Shown here: positions 17,321 through 25,043 of the stretch, in pieces | Layout: every line of letters begins with the position of its first letter | How positions within the stretch are numbered: the first letter of the stretch is position 1 | NCBI RefSeq assembly: GCF_014203605.1 | Contig: NZ_JACHJJ010000022.1 | Location: 88,804-152,803 of the forward strand | Source: Thiemannella venezuelensis | Lineage (GTDB): Bacteria; Actinomycetota; Actinomycetes; Streptosporangiales; Streptosporangiaceae | Length of the DNA stretch: 64,000 nt | Direction of reading: 5' to 3' | Notes under the pieces: generated by a model | Seen by the model: only the letters and a program-made list of their open reading frames with translations | Told to the model about the DNA's origin: nothing | Databases searched by the model: none | Position numbers and translations under genes: made by a program

Positions 17321-17477
17321 CCCGTCTTGACAGGGCGCTTACGCCTCCGGCGGCATGATGACCCGATAACGACGTCAGAGCAGTTCCATGCGGCATGCTG
17401 CCCAAAACTCAGTTGATCTGGAAAAATCACCCCTTGCAACTATCCAGGGTTTTCTGACCACGAAGGGAATGCCTCCC

Positions 17478-18665
17478 ATGTCCCCCCGCGCACGGCGGAT
17501 CGCTACCACGCTCGGCGCCCTGCTGGCCGCCTGCGTGACGGCGACCTCCGCGTTCGCGGGCGGTGCCGCGGGTGCCGCGACCGTCCCTTACGAGCTGACC
17601 CCGAGCGGTGTCACCTCCATCAAGCTGACCAAGAGCGGCGCGGACATGAAGCGGATCGCGGAGTACTGGAGCCCGGCCCGGCTCAAGGAGGCCCAGGACA
17701 ACACCCCCGCCACCCCCGAGGTCAAGCCCACCGGCGGTGCCACCGCGGCCCCGGCCTCTCCCACGCCCGGCGGCACGGGCACCGCCTCCCCCGCCTCCTC
17801 CGGCGCGGAGGGCACCGCCGCGACCGGCGCCTCGAAGACCTCCGCCGCGAAGAACGACACGCTGCAGCCCGTCAAGCCGGCGCCCCCGGTGAAGAAGGCC
17901 GGGGCCTCCGGCGGCAACCCGATCACCGTCGGGAAGGTGTTCTTCCGGCACGGGGACAAGGACTACTGGTGCTCCGCCACGTCGGTGGCCTCCGCCAACC
18001 GCAACCTGGTCGCGACGGCCGCGCACTGCGCCTACGACGCCAAGCAGGGCAAGCAGGCCGAGTACTGGATCTTCATCCCGGGTTACGACAAGGGTGCGAC
18101 GCCGTACGGCATCTACGTCGGCCACTCGATCAACCTGCACGACCGCTTCCCCGGCTGGGGCGACTACGACTACGACTACGCCTTCGTCGCCGTGCACGAC
18201 GGTTTCCGGTGGGCGCCGGGCAAGACCGCGGGCTCCTACACGATGGAGAACGTCGGCAGCCTGGAGGACAACGTCGGCGGGCAGGGGCTGACGGTCAAGC
18301 GCGGGATCGGCCTGCTGACCTTCACCTTCGGCTACCCCGCCGCCCCGCACAACGACGGCTCCCGGCCCTACGACGGCCGGGTCATGAAGCGGTGCGACGG
18401 CCGTACCGGCAAGCGGACCGCCCCCGCCCGCCTGGTGGAGTACGGCATCGCCCTGACGTGCACGTTCACCGCGGGGGCGAGCGGCGGCCCGTGGCTGGTC
18501 GACTACGATCCCCAGCGGGCGCTCGGCTACCTCAACGGCGTCAACAGCTTCGCCTGGGACACCGACGTCAACGGTCGCTACGACCTCATCTCCTCGCCCT
18601 ACTTCACCGCCTCGACCCACGTCGTCTACCGGTGGGCGGAGAACCAGCGGGCGCCGAAGCCTTAA
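17478..18665 (+). CDS. P3: secreted trypsin-fold serine protease with Pro/Thr/Ala linker, triad intact
   Basis: 395 residues from the ATG at 17478, with GAAGGGA about 9 nt upstream; this is the only ATG-started member of the array. Signal peptide MSPRARRIATTLG to FAGGAAGA. After ~35 residues containing AEYWSPARLKEA comes a ~75-residue Pro/Thr/Ala/Ser-rich linker not found in the others. Triad: His183 (VATAAHCAYD), Asp233 (YDYDYAFVAV), Ser335 (TAGASGGPWLV). Short loop form without the insert. Calcium-type loop DTDVNGRYD. The most diverged member in sequence. Its stop codon lies inside the first of four 11-bp repeats upstream of P4. Confidence 0.9.
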   Translation: MSPRARRIATTLGALLAACVTATSAFAGGAAGAATVPYELTPSGVTSIKLTKSGADMKRIAEYWSPARLKEAQDNTPATPEVKPTGGATAAPASPTPGGTGTASPASSGAEGTAATGASKTSAAKNDTLQPVKPAPPVKKAGASGGNPITVGKVFFRHGDKDYWCSATSVASANRNLVATAAHCAYDAKQGKQAEYWIFIPGYDKGATPYGIYVGHSINLHDRFPGWGDYDYDYAFVAVHDGFRWAPGKTAGSYTMENVGSLEDNVGGQGLTVKRGIGLLTFTFGYPAAPHNDGSRPYDGRVMKRCDGRTGKRTAPARLVEYGIALTCTFTAGASGGPWLVDYDPQRALGYLNGVNSFAWDTDVNGRYDLISSPYFTASTHVVYRWAENQRAPKP

Positions 18666-18703
18666 AGGGACCTTAAATGAACCTTAAGGCAGCCTTAGGC
18701 AAT
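18660..18703 (+). promoter_or_regulatory. Four CCTTAA/G repeats at exact 11-bp spacing
   Basis: CCTTAA begins at 18660, 18671 and 18682, and CCTTAG at 18693. A TTGACT -35-like box (18706-18711) follows directly and TAGGTT (18727-18732) could be the -10. Direct repeats at one helical turn before a -35 are typical of OmpR/PhoB-fold activators such as SARPs. Likely an activator array for P4. Confidence 0.6.
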
Positions 18704-18796
18704 CTTTGACTCAGCGGCTGCCTGCGTAGGTTCGTTCCTTGTCGTCCCGCAGTCTCCCGAGGATCGGGAAACGTTGCAGCGCAAGGAGCACCTCTC

Positions 18797-19957
18797 TTGA
18801 AGCACTCCCTTCTCCCCCTCGGTGGCGCCGTACTCGCCACCGGTCTGCTGGCCGCCGGTCTGGTCGGCACCGCCCAGGCGGCCCCCGAGTGGGCGACCGA
18901 CCCGATGGCCACGAACAACGCCGCCGCCGTCTCGGTCGCCGACTTCTGGGCCGAGTCCAACTTCGCCGCCCTGAAGCAGGCCACCGCCTTCTACCCCGAC
19001 GTCAACGGGCCGAAGCTGACCTCCGGCGGCGCTCCCTCCGCCGACGGCAGGGCGGGCTCGGTCGGCCCGATCGGCTCGGAGAAGCCGACCCCGGCCCTCG
19101 CCAAGAACGTCAACCTGCCCAAGACCATCGGCAAGGTGTTCTTCACCGTCAACGGCCAGAAGCGCTGGTGCTCGGCCACCTCGGTGCAGTCGAAGTACCG
19201 CAACCTGGTCGCGACCGCCGGCCACTGCGTCTACGACCCCGGTTCCAACGGCCACGTCATGGACAAGTGGGTCTTCGTCCCCGGCTACTACCAGGGCAAG
19301 GCCCCGTGGGGCATCTACGTCGGCAAGCAGGCGTGGACGCACTACGACTTCGACGTCTACGAGGACTACGACAAGGACTACGCCTTCGTCACCGTCTTCA
19401 ACGGCGTGCTGTTCAACGGGGTCAAGCAGGTCACCGCGTCGGAGTACAAGGGCTTCACCGGTCCCAAGTGGACCTCCAAGGGCCACTACTACATCGCCCT
19501 GTCCAAGGACGCCGGCCGCCTCGGCGACAACGTCGGCGGCCAGGGCTTCACCTGGAACCAGCCGACCGGCAAGCCGGTCTACGTCTTCGGCTACCCGCAG
19601 GCCCCGCACCCCGACGGCGACAAGCCCTACACCGGCGTGACCCCCAAGTACCTGTACGGCAAGCCGTCCGGCAAGGTCTACGTCTCCGCGGCCGAGAAGG
19701 TCGAGGAGCACGTCGGGCTCAAGGGCGCCTTCACCCCCGGTGCCGACGGCGGCCCGTGGCTGAAGCAGTACAGCAGCGGGAGCCGGCTGGGCTACGTCAA
19801 CGGTGTCACCAGCCTCTTCGGCGACCAGGACGGCAACAGCCGCTACGACCTGATCACCTCGCCGTACTTCGACGGTGAGACCGCCGACATCTACAAGAAG
19901 GCCGCCAACGTCTGGTCCGGCCGGATCGTGGGCCCGAACGGCGAGCTCTACCGGTAG
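18797..19957 (+). CDS. P4: trypsin-fold pseudoprotease, catalytic Ser replaced by Asp, one disulfide lost
   Basis: 386 residues; TTG start with AAGGAG upstream. Signal peptide MKHSLLPLGGAVLATGLLAAG to GTAQA, then the pro-region (FWAESNFAALKQATAFY, ADGRAGSVGPIGSE). His143 (VATAGHCVYD) and Asp194 (DKDYAFVTV) are kept, but the nucleophile position is Asp317 (TPGADGGPWLK), so hydrolysis is not expected. Both Cys of the second disulfide are gone (KYLYGK and GLKGAF where the others have KWCYG and LKCSM). Only the two edges of the insert remain (VTASEYKGFTGPKW and GHYYIALSKDAGR), consistent with an internal deletion. Calcium-type loop DQDGNSRYD. Confidence 0.88.
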   Translation: MKHSLLPLGGAVLATGLLAAGLVGTAQAAPEWATDPMATNNAAAVSVADFWAESNFAALKQATAFYPDVNGPKLTSGGAPSADGRAGSVGPIGSEKPTPALAKNVNLPKTIGKVFFTVNGQKRWCSATSVQSKYRNLVATAGHCVYDPGSNGHVMDKWVFVPGYYQGKAPWGIYVGKQAWTHYDFDVYEDYDKDYAFVTVFNGVLFNGVKQVTASEYKGFTGPKWTSKGHYYIALSKDAGRLGDNVGGQGFTWNQPTGKPVYVFGYPQAPHPDGDKPYTGVTPKYLYGKPSGKVYVSAAEKVEEHVGLKGAFTPGADGGPWLKQYSSGSRLGYVNGVTSLFGDQDGNSRYDLITSPYFDGETADIYKKAANVWSGRIVGPNGELYR

Positions 19958-19987
19958 ACCGGAGGGGCCCGTCCCTTCCACCTCGAA

Positions 19988-20017
19988 CGCGGGACCCGGC
20001 GTGCGCCGGGTCCCGCG
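19988..20017 (+). terminator. P4 terminator
   Basis: CGCGGGACCCGGCG (19988-20001) faces CGCCGGGTCCCGCG (20004-20017), with the innermost pairs opening to form the loop. TTTT follows 4 nt later. Confidence 0.8.
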
Positions 20018-20084
20018 CCGTTTTCCGGGAGTTTTCAGAGCCGTTCCCCGGAAACGGAGCGGCGGGCACGGGGTGGATCGTGCG

Positions 20085-20418
20085 CGTTAGACGTGACTCG
20101 GCCCGAATCGGTGCCATCGGTTCCATGTGATCTGCGTCACACAGAGATGGTGACCGAACGTATCAGGGCACTCACGTCACATTGGCACCATTTACATCAA
20201 GCTTACGCTGATCTGCGAAAACATGACCCACTGGTCACTTCGCGAACTCTGGGTCCAAACCTCTTCGAAGGTAACGAGACAGTCTCGACCCCCACAGGTG
20301 CCGCTTCACCCCCCAAAGCGACTTCCGCTTCTCAAGATCAGCACTGTATGTTCCTGGCTATCCCTTTACTGACGCATGGGACGCAAGATGCGTTCCACGA
20401 CAGACCAAGGAGTTTCCC
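20085..20418 (+). repeat. P5 promoter region, duplicated copy A
   Basis: About 335 bp that reappear upstream of P6 (22855-23188). The ends are nearly identical (the first ~60 bp around the CRP box and the last ~80 bp before the start) while the middle has diverged. No gene is inside: the small frame found here is broken by a stop in the other copy. Confidence 0.85.
20126..20141 (+). promoter_or_regulatory. Perfect CRP-type box upstream of P5
   Basis: TGTGATCTGCGTCACA matches the TGTGA-N6-TCACA consensus of CRP-family regulators at all ten positions. It is 278 bp before the P5 start and preserved exactly in the P6 copy. Confidence 0.65.
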
Positions 20419-22053
20419 TTGAAGCGCATCCTCATCCCCGCCGGTGGCGCCGTGCTCGCCACCGGTCTGCTGGCCGCCGGTCTGGCCGGCACCGCCCAGG
20501 CCGACCCGACCTCGGCGACCGACCCGATGGCCGCGAACAACGCCGCCGCTGTCTCCGTGGCCCAGTTCTGGAGCGCGTCCAACAACGCCGCTCTGAAGAA
20601 GGCCACCGAGTACCAGTGGGACGCCAAGGAGCTTCCCAAGCTGAACAGCAAGGGTGCCCCCTCCGCTGACGGCAAGCCCGGGATCGCCCCGCCGATCGGC
20701 GGCGAGGCCCCCTCCACCGCCAAGGTGAAGAACATCAACCTGCCGAAGTCCATCGGCAAGGTGTTCTTCGTCGACGGCAAGGGCGAGTACCAGTGGTGCT
20801 CGGCCACCTCGATCCAGTCGAAGTACCGCAACCTGGTCGCGACCGCCGGTCACTGCGTCTACGACGCCGACAACAACGGTCACGTCATGGACAAGTGGGT
20901 CTTCGTCCCCGGTTACTACCAGGGCAAGACCCCGTGGGGCATCTACGTCGGCAAGCAGGCGTGGACGCACTACGACTTCGACGTCTACGAGGACTTCGAC
21001 AAGGACTACGCGTTCGTCACCGTTTACAACGGTGTCCACTACAACGGTGACAAGACCGTCACCGCTGACGAGTACGCGAAGTTCGTCGGGCCGAAGTACC
21101 TCGACGTCAAGGAGATCTCCGCGGAGGAAGGCGCCGCCGGCCTCGCGAAGTACGGCCCCCAGGGCCCGTACTCCTTCGAGACCACGGTCGCCAAGAACGT
21201 TGAGACCGTGAACCCGCCGCAGTTCTCCTTCACCTGGAACGAGGTGCAGAAGTACCTCGACGCGGACGGCCACAACGGCGTCAAGCTCTCTCGCTTCGAG
21301 GTCACCTCGTACGAGTACGGCAAGGCTCCCGAGCACAGCAGCAAGTGGAACAACGGCGAGCGCTTCCCCGCCCAGTGGTGGAGCGACGGCCAGTGGGCCT
21401 CCATCTCCAAGGAGACCTACGACAAGCTGGTTGCTGAGAAGGCTGCCGGCAAGTTCCTCGGCGACCTGAAGACCGTCAAGGACAAGAACGGCGTCGACAT
21501 CGAGTGGTACTCGGTCCAGTACTTCATCAAGAAGTGGATCAAGTCCTCCGAGACCAGCACCACCAAGTGGTACCTGAAGACCTACCACATCGAGCTGTCC
21601 AAGGACGCTGGCCGTCTGGGCGACAACGTCGGTGGCCAGGGCTTCGCGTGGAACCAGAAGACCGGCCAGCCCGTGTACGTCTTCGGCTACGCCGCGGCTG
21701 CCCACGGCGACGGGGACAAGCCCTTCACCGGTGTCACCCCCAAGTGGTGCTACGGCAAGACCACCGCGAAGACCTACGTCTCCGCGGCGAAGAAGGTCGA
21801 GGAGCACGTCGGCCTGAAGTGCTCGATGACCCCGGGTGCCGACGGCGCTCCGTGGCTCATCAAGTACAGCAGCGCCAAGCGCGTCGGCTACGTCAACGGT
21901 GTCACCAGCCTCTTCGGTGACCAGGACGGCAACGGCCGCTACGACCTGAGCACCTCGCCGTACTTCGACGGTGAGACCGCCGACATCTACAAGAAGGCCG
22001 CCAACGTGTGGTCCGGCAAGATCGTTGGCCCGAACGGCGAGCTGTACAAGTAA
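20419..22053 (+). CDS. P5: trypsin-fold pseudoprotease with insert, Ser replaced by Asp
   Basis: 544 residues; TTG start after AAGGAG. Signal peptide MKRILIPAGGAVLATGLLAAG to GTAQA, pro-region with FWSASNNAALKKATEYQWD and SADGKPGIAPPIGGE. His145 (VATAGHCVYD) and Asp196 (DKDYAFVTV) are present; the nucleophile is Asp475 (TPGADGAPWLI). The insert (~residues 205-385) includes VTADEYAKFVGPKY, NGVKLSRFEVTSYEYGKAP, ISKETYDKLVAEKAAGKFLG and IEWYSVQYFIKKWIK. Both Cys pairs remain. Calcium-type loop DQDGNGRYD. Nearly identical to P6 outside the insert. Probably a secreted binding or scaffold protein, or a regulator of the active members (inference). Confidence 0.9.
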   Translation: MKRILIPAGGAVLATGLLAAGLAGTAQADPTSATDPMAANNAAAVSVAQFWSASNNAALKKATEYQWDAKELPKLNSKGAPSADGKPGIAPPIGGEAPSTAKVKNINLPKSIGKVFFVDGKGEYQWCSATSIQSKYRNLVATAGHCVYDADNNGHVMDKWVFVPGYYQGKTPWGIYVGKQAWTHYDFDVYEDFDKDYAFVTVYNGVHYNGDKTVTADEYAKFVGPKYLDVKEISAEEGAAGLAKYGPQGPYSFETTVAKNVETVNPPQFSFTWNEVQKYLDADGHNGVKLSRFEVTSYEYGKAPEHSSKWNNGERFPAQWWSDGQWASISKETYDKLVAEKAAGKFLGDLKTVKDKNGVDIEWYSVQYFIKKWIKSSETSTTKWYLKTYHIELSKDAGRLGDNVGGQGFAWNQKTGQPVYVFGYAAAAHGDGDKPFTGVTPKWCYGKTTAKTYVSAAKKVEEHVGLKCSMTPGADGAPWLIKYSSAKRVGYVNGVTSLFGDQDGNGRYDLSTSPYFDGETADIYKKAANVWSGKIVGPNGELYK

Positions 22054-22075
22054 GCCGCACGGATCTGACGATCCC

Positions 22076-22146
22076 GGCCTAGAGGGTCCAAACCTCTAGG
22101 CCACCCCGCTCCAAGCAGAGGGCCCGGTCTTCGGACCGGGCCCTCT
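22076..22146 (+). terminator. Tandem P5 terminators
   Basis: Two hairpins: GGCCTAGAGG/CCTCTAGGCC (22076-22102) with a 7-nt loop, then AGAGGGCCCGGTC/GACCGGGCCCTCT (22117-22146) with a TTCG loop. The first has decayed in the P6 copy; the second is kept. Confidence 0.85.
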
Positions 22147-22167
22147 GTCGTTTCGCGGCATCCGCCT

Positions 22168-22220
22168 TCTTCCCACGGCAGTCCCCTTCTCCCCACGGCA
22201 GTCCCCTTCTTCCCGGGGCG
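22168..22220. repeat. ~21-bp direct repeats after P5
   Basis: CCCACGGCAGTCCCCTTCT occurs twice in tandem with a preceding partial copy, between the P5 terminators and the transposase remnant. Confidence 0.6.
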
Positions 22221-22229
22221 CGGCGGCGG

Positions 22230-22796
22230 AGCGGGCGTGGGACCCGGACTCCCGGCAGAACGCGACCGGCAGCCGAGACGCCGCCGGCAGGTGATCCCAG
22301 CGGCCGGCCCGCGAAGGCTCCGTGGAGGTCGTCGCGGTCGCCACCGTCGAGACCGCGGGAGGCCGCCCCCTCCGGTGATCACCTGGCGCTCGGCGCCGGT
22401 CTCGCCTCGGCCGACCGGTCTCGGGCCGGTCGCGGCCCCCCCCTCGGTCGCCCGCACCCGTGAGCCGTCGATCACCGTCTTGGACCAGTCCAACCGGTCG
22501 GCGCCCGGCAGTTCGGCCACCAGCAGCTCATGGAGCCGGGTCCACACGCCGGCGTGGCGCCAGTCGCGCAGCCGCCGCCAGCACGTCATTCCCGAACCGA
22601 AACCCAGTTCCTGGGGCAGGAACTCCCATGGGATCGCGGTGTAGAGCACGAACAAGATCCCGCATAGCGCTTTGCGGTCATCGATCCGCTTGCGTCCGGG
22701 ATTGCGGTAGCGGCGCTCGACCGTCGGCAGCAACGGCTCGATCCGTTGCCAGAGCCCGTCGGACACGATCCACGGCTGCCGTTCGCCCTTTCCCAC
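22230..22796 (-). pseudogene. IS5-family transposase remnant
   Basis: The first ~140 residues are a recognisable IS5-type transposase: WIVSDGLWQRIEPLLP, GRKRIDDRKALCGILFVLYT, WEFLPQELGFGSGMTCWRRL, then LDWSKTVIDGSRVRA with the first catalytic Asp and GGAATGPRPVGRGETG. After about QVITGGGG the frame turns into Arg/Pro-rich noise, and fragments appear in another frame (STVATATTSTEP). The second Asp and the Glu of the DDE triad are missing. Normal members are ~260-280 residues, so this copy is inactive. It sits exactly between duplicated copies P5 and P6. Confidence 0.8.
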
Positions 22797-22854
22797 ACAC
22801 GGTTCAACGACTGATCACGCCCATGGACGCGGCCAAGCTCATTCTGTTAGGGCG

Positions 22855-23188
22855 TTTTAGACGTGGCTCGGCCCGAATCGGTGCCATCGGTTCTATGTGA
22901 TCTGCGTCACACAACGGTGGTGACCGAGCGTATCGGGACACTCGCGTCACATTGACACCACTTATAACAAGCTTACGTCGATCTGCGAAAACACGGCCTG
23001 TCAGCCACTTTACGAACAGTGACCTCAAACTTCCCCAAAGGTAACGAGATGGTCTCGCCCCTCACGGGTGCCGCCTTGTCTCCCGAAGCGGCTTTCGTTC
23101 CTCAAGATCGGCACTGTATGTTCCTGGCTATCCCTTTACTGACGCATGGGACGCAAGATGCGTTCCACGGCAGACCAAGGAGTTCCCC
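22855..23188 (+). repeat. P6 promoter region, duplicated copy B
   Basis: Counterpart of 20085-20418. The homology begins at TTAGACGTG, directly after the transposase remnant. The final ~80 bp, from CTCAAGATC to the start codon, differs from copy A at only a few bases. Confidence 0.85.
22896..22911 (+). promoter_or_regulatory. Perfect CRP-type box upstream of P6
   Basis: TGTGATCTGCGTCACA, identical to the P5 box although flanking bases have changed, which suggests selection on the site. Confidence 0.65.
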
Positions 23189-24805
23189 TTGAAGCGCATC
23201 CTTCTCCCCGCCGGCGGCGCCGTACTCGCCACCGGTCTGCTGGCCGCCGGTCTGGCCGGCACCGCCCAGGCCGACCCGACCTCGGCGACCGACCCGATGG
23301 CCAAGAACACCGCTGCCGCGCAGTCGGTCGCCAGCTTCTGGGCCGCGTCCAACAACGCCGCTCTGAAGAAGGCCACCGAGTACCAGTGGGACGCCAAGGA
23401 GCTTCCCAAGCTGAACAGCAAGGGTGCCCCCTCCGCTGACGGCAAGCCCGGGATCGCCCCGCCGATCGGCGGCGAGGCCCCCTCCACCGCCAAGGTGAAG
23501 AACATCAACCTGCCCAAGTCCATCGGCAAGGTGTTCTTCGTCGACGGCAAGGGCGAGTACCAGTGGTGCTCGGCCACCTCGATCCAGTCGAAGTACCGCA
23601 ACCTGGTCGCGACCGCGGGTCACTGCGTCTACGACGCCGACAACAACGGTCACGTCATGGACAAGTGGGTCTTCGTCCCCGGTTACTACCAGGGCAAGAC
23701 CCCGTGGGGCATCTACGTCGGCAAGCAGGCGTGGACGCACTACGACTTCGACGTCTACGAGGACTTCGACAAGGACTACGCGTTCGTCACGGTCTACAAC
23801 GGCATCCACTACAACGGTGCCAAGAACGTCACCGCTGACGAGTACGCGAAGTTCGTCGGGCCGAAGTACATCGAGCCCAAGACGATCACCGCTGACGAGT
23901 ACGCCGCGGGCGTCTCCAAGTACGGCCCCGCCGGCCCGTACAAGAAGGAAGACAAGGTCTCCAAGACCGTCGAGACCGTCAACCCCCCGGCGGACCGCGC
24001 CGACAAGAAGTACCTGACCGAGGAGGGCAAGGGCGGCATCCGCCTCCTCGCCGTCGAGGTCACCTCGTACGAGTACGGCAAGGCCCCGGTCGCCAGCTCG
24101 GCCTACGCCAACAACGAGCGTTACGAGAGCAAGAGCGACGCCAAGGGCAAGACCGCCATCTCCAAGGAGGAGTACGAGAAGCTCCTCAAGGAGAAGGCCG
24201 CCGGAAACTTCCTCGGTGAGCTGACGACCGTCAAGCAGAACGGCGTCGACATCGAGTGGTACAAGACCCAGTACTTCATCAAGAAGTGGGTCAAGACCAG
24301 CACCGCGGTCACCAGCACCTACTGGGTCGAGCAGTACGTCATCGAGCTGTCCAAGGACGCCGGCCGTCTGGGTGACAACGTCGGCGGCCAGGGCTTCGCG
24401 TGGAACCAGAAGACCGGCCAGCCCGTGTACGTCTTCGGCTACCCGGCGGCTGCCCACGGCGACGGTGACAAGACCTTCACCGGTGTCACCCCCAAGTGGT
24501 GCTACGGCAAGACCACGGCGAAGACCTACGTCTCCGCTCCGAAGAAGGTCGAGGAGCACGTCGGCCTGAAGTGCTCGATGACCCCGGGTGCCGACGGCGC
24601 TCCGTGGCTCATCAAGTACAGCAGCGCCAAGCGCGTCGGCTACGTCAACGGTGTCACCAGCCTCTTCGGTGACCAGGACGGCAACGGTCGCTACGACCTG
24701 AGCACCTCGCCGTACTTCGACGGTGAGACCGCCGACATCTACAAGAAGGCCGCCAACGTGTGGTCCGGCAAGATCGTTGGCCCGAACGGCGAGCTGTACA
24801 AGTAA
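23189..24805 (+). CDS. P6: trypsin-fold pseudoprotease with insert, Ser replaced by Asp
   Basis: 538 residues; TTG start after AAGGAG. Signal peptide, pro-region and core are almost the same as P5: His145, Asp196 and Asp469 (TPGADGAPWLI) at the nucleophile site. The insert differs from P5 and in part matches P7: IEPKTITADEYAAGVSKYGP is identical in both. It also has GKGGIRLLAVEVTSYEYGKAP, ISKEEYEKLLKEKAAGNFLG and IEWYKTQYFIKKWVK. Inside the insert [VI]TADEYA occurs twice, 20 residues apart. Both Cys pairs and the DQDGNGRYD loop are conserved. Secreted; predicted non-catalytic. Confidence 0.9.
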   Translation: MKRILLPAGGAVLATGLLAAGLAGTAQADPTSATDPMAKNTAAAQSVASFWAASNNAALKKATEYQWDAKELPKLNSKGAPSADGKPGIAPPIGGEAPSTAKVKNINLPKSIGKVFFVDGKGEYQWCSATSIQSKYRNLVATAGHCVYDADNNGHVMDKWVFVPGYYQGKTPWGIYVGKQAWTHYDFDVYEDFDKDYAFVTVYNGIHYNGAKNVTADEYAKFVGPKYIEPKTITADEYAAGVSKYGPAGPYKKEDKVSKTVETVNPPADRADKKYLTEEGKGGIRLLAVEVTSYEYGKAPVASSAYANNERYESKSDAKGKTAISKEEYEKLLKEKAAGNFLGELTTVKQNGVDIEWYKTQYFIKKWVKTSTAVTSTYWVEQYVIELSKDAGRLGDNVGGQGFAWNQKTGQPVYVFGYPAAAHGDGDKTFTGVTPKWCYGKTTAKTYVSAPKKVEEHVGLKCSMTPGADGAPWLIKYSSAKRVGYVNGVTSLFGDQDGNGRYDLSTSPYFDGETADIYKKAANVWSGKIVGPNGELYK

Positions 24806-24867
24806 GCCGTACGGATCTGACGATCCCGGCCTAGGGGGCCCGAACCTCTAGTCCACCCAGTTCCAAG

Positions 24868-24899
24868 CGGAGGGCCCGGTCTTCGGACCGGGCCCTCCG
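24868..24899 (+). terminator. P6 terminator
   Basis: CGGAGGGCCCGGTC (24868-24881) pairs with GACCGGGCCCTCCG (24886-24899) around a TTCG loop. Homologous to the second P5 terminator. Confidence 0.85.
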
Positions 24900-25043
24900 C
24901 CGCTTGGCCGGAACCTGTCAAGTTTCGTGACCGAATTCCCAGGCAGCGTCCCTACCAGTGGCGATGCGGTCCCGATACGGTCTTGTGGAACCCCTCACCT
25001 GTGACGTCTGAGACGCGTGAGCCGTCACCCCCATGGAGTCATC

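Noticed and set aside
20093-20422. Small open frame in the P5 promoter region
   Set aside because: The duplicated copy upstream of P6 has a stop in the same frame, so it is not a conserved gene.
24739-24921. Minus-strand frame resembling the end of the transposase frame
   Set aside because: Both are antisense to the duplicated P5/P6 3' ends and terminators, so the similarity comes from the duplication, not from a transposase.
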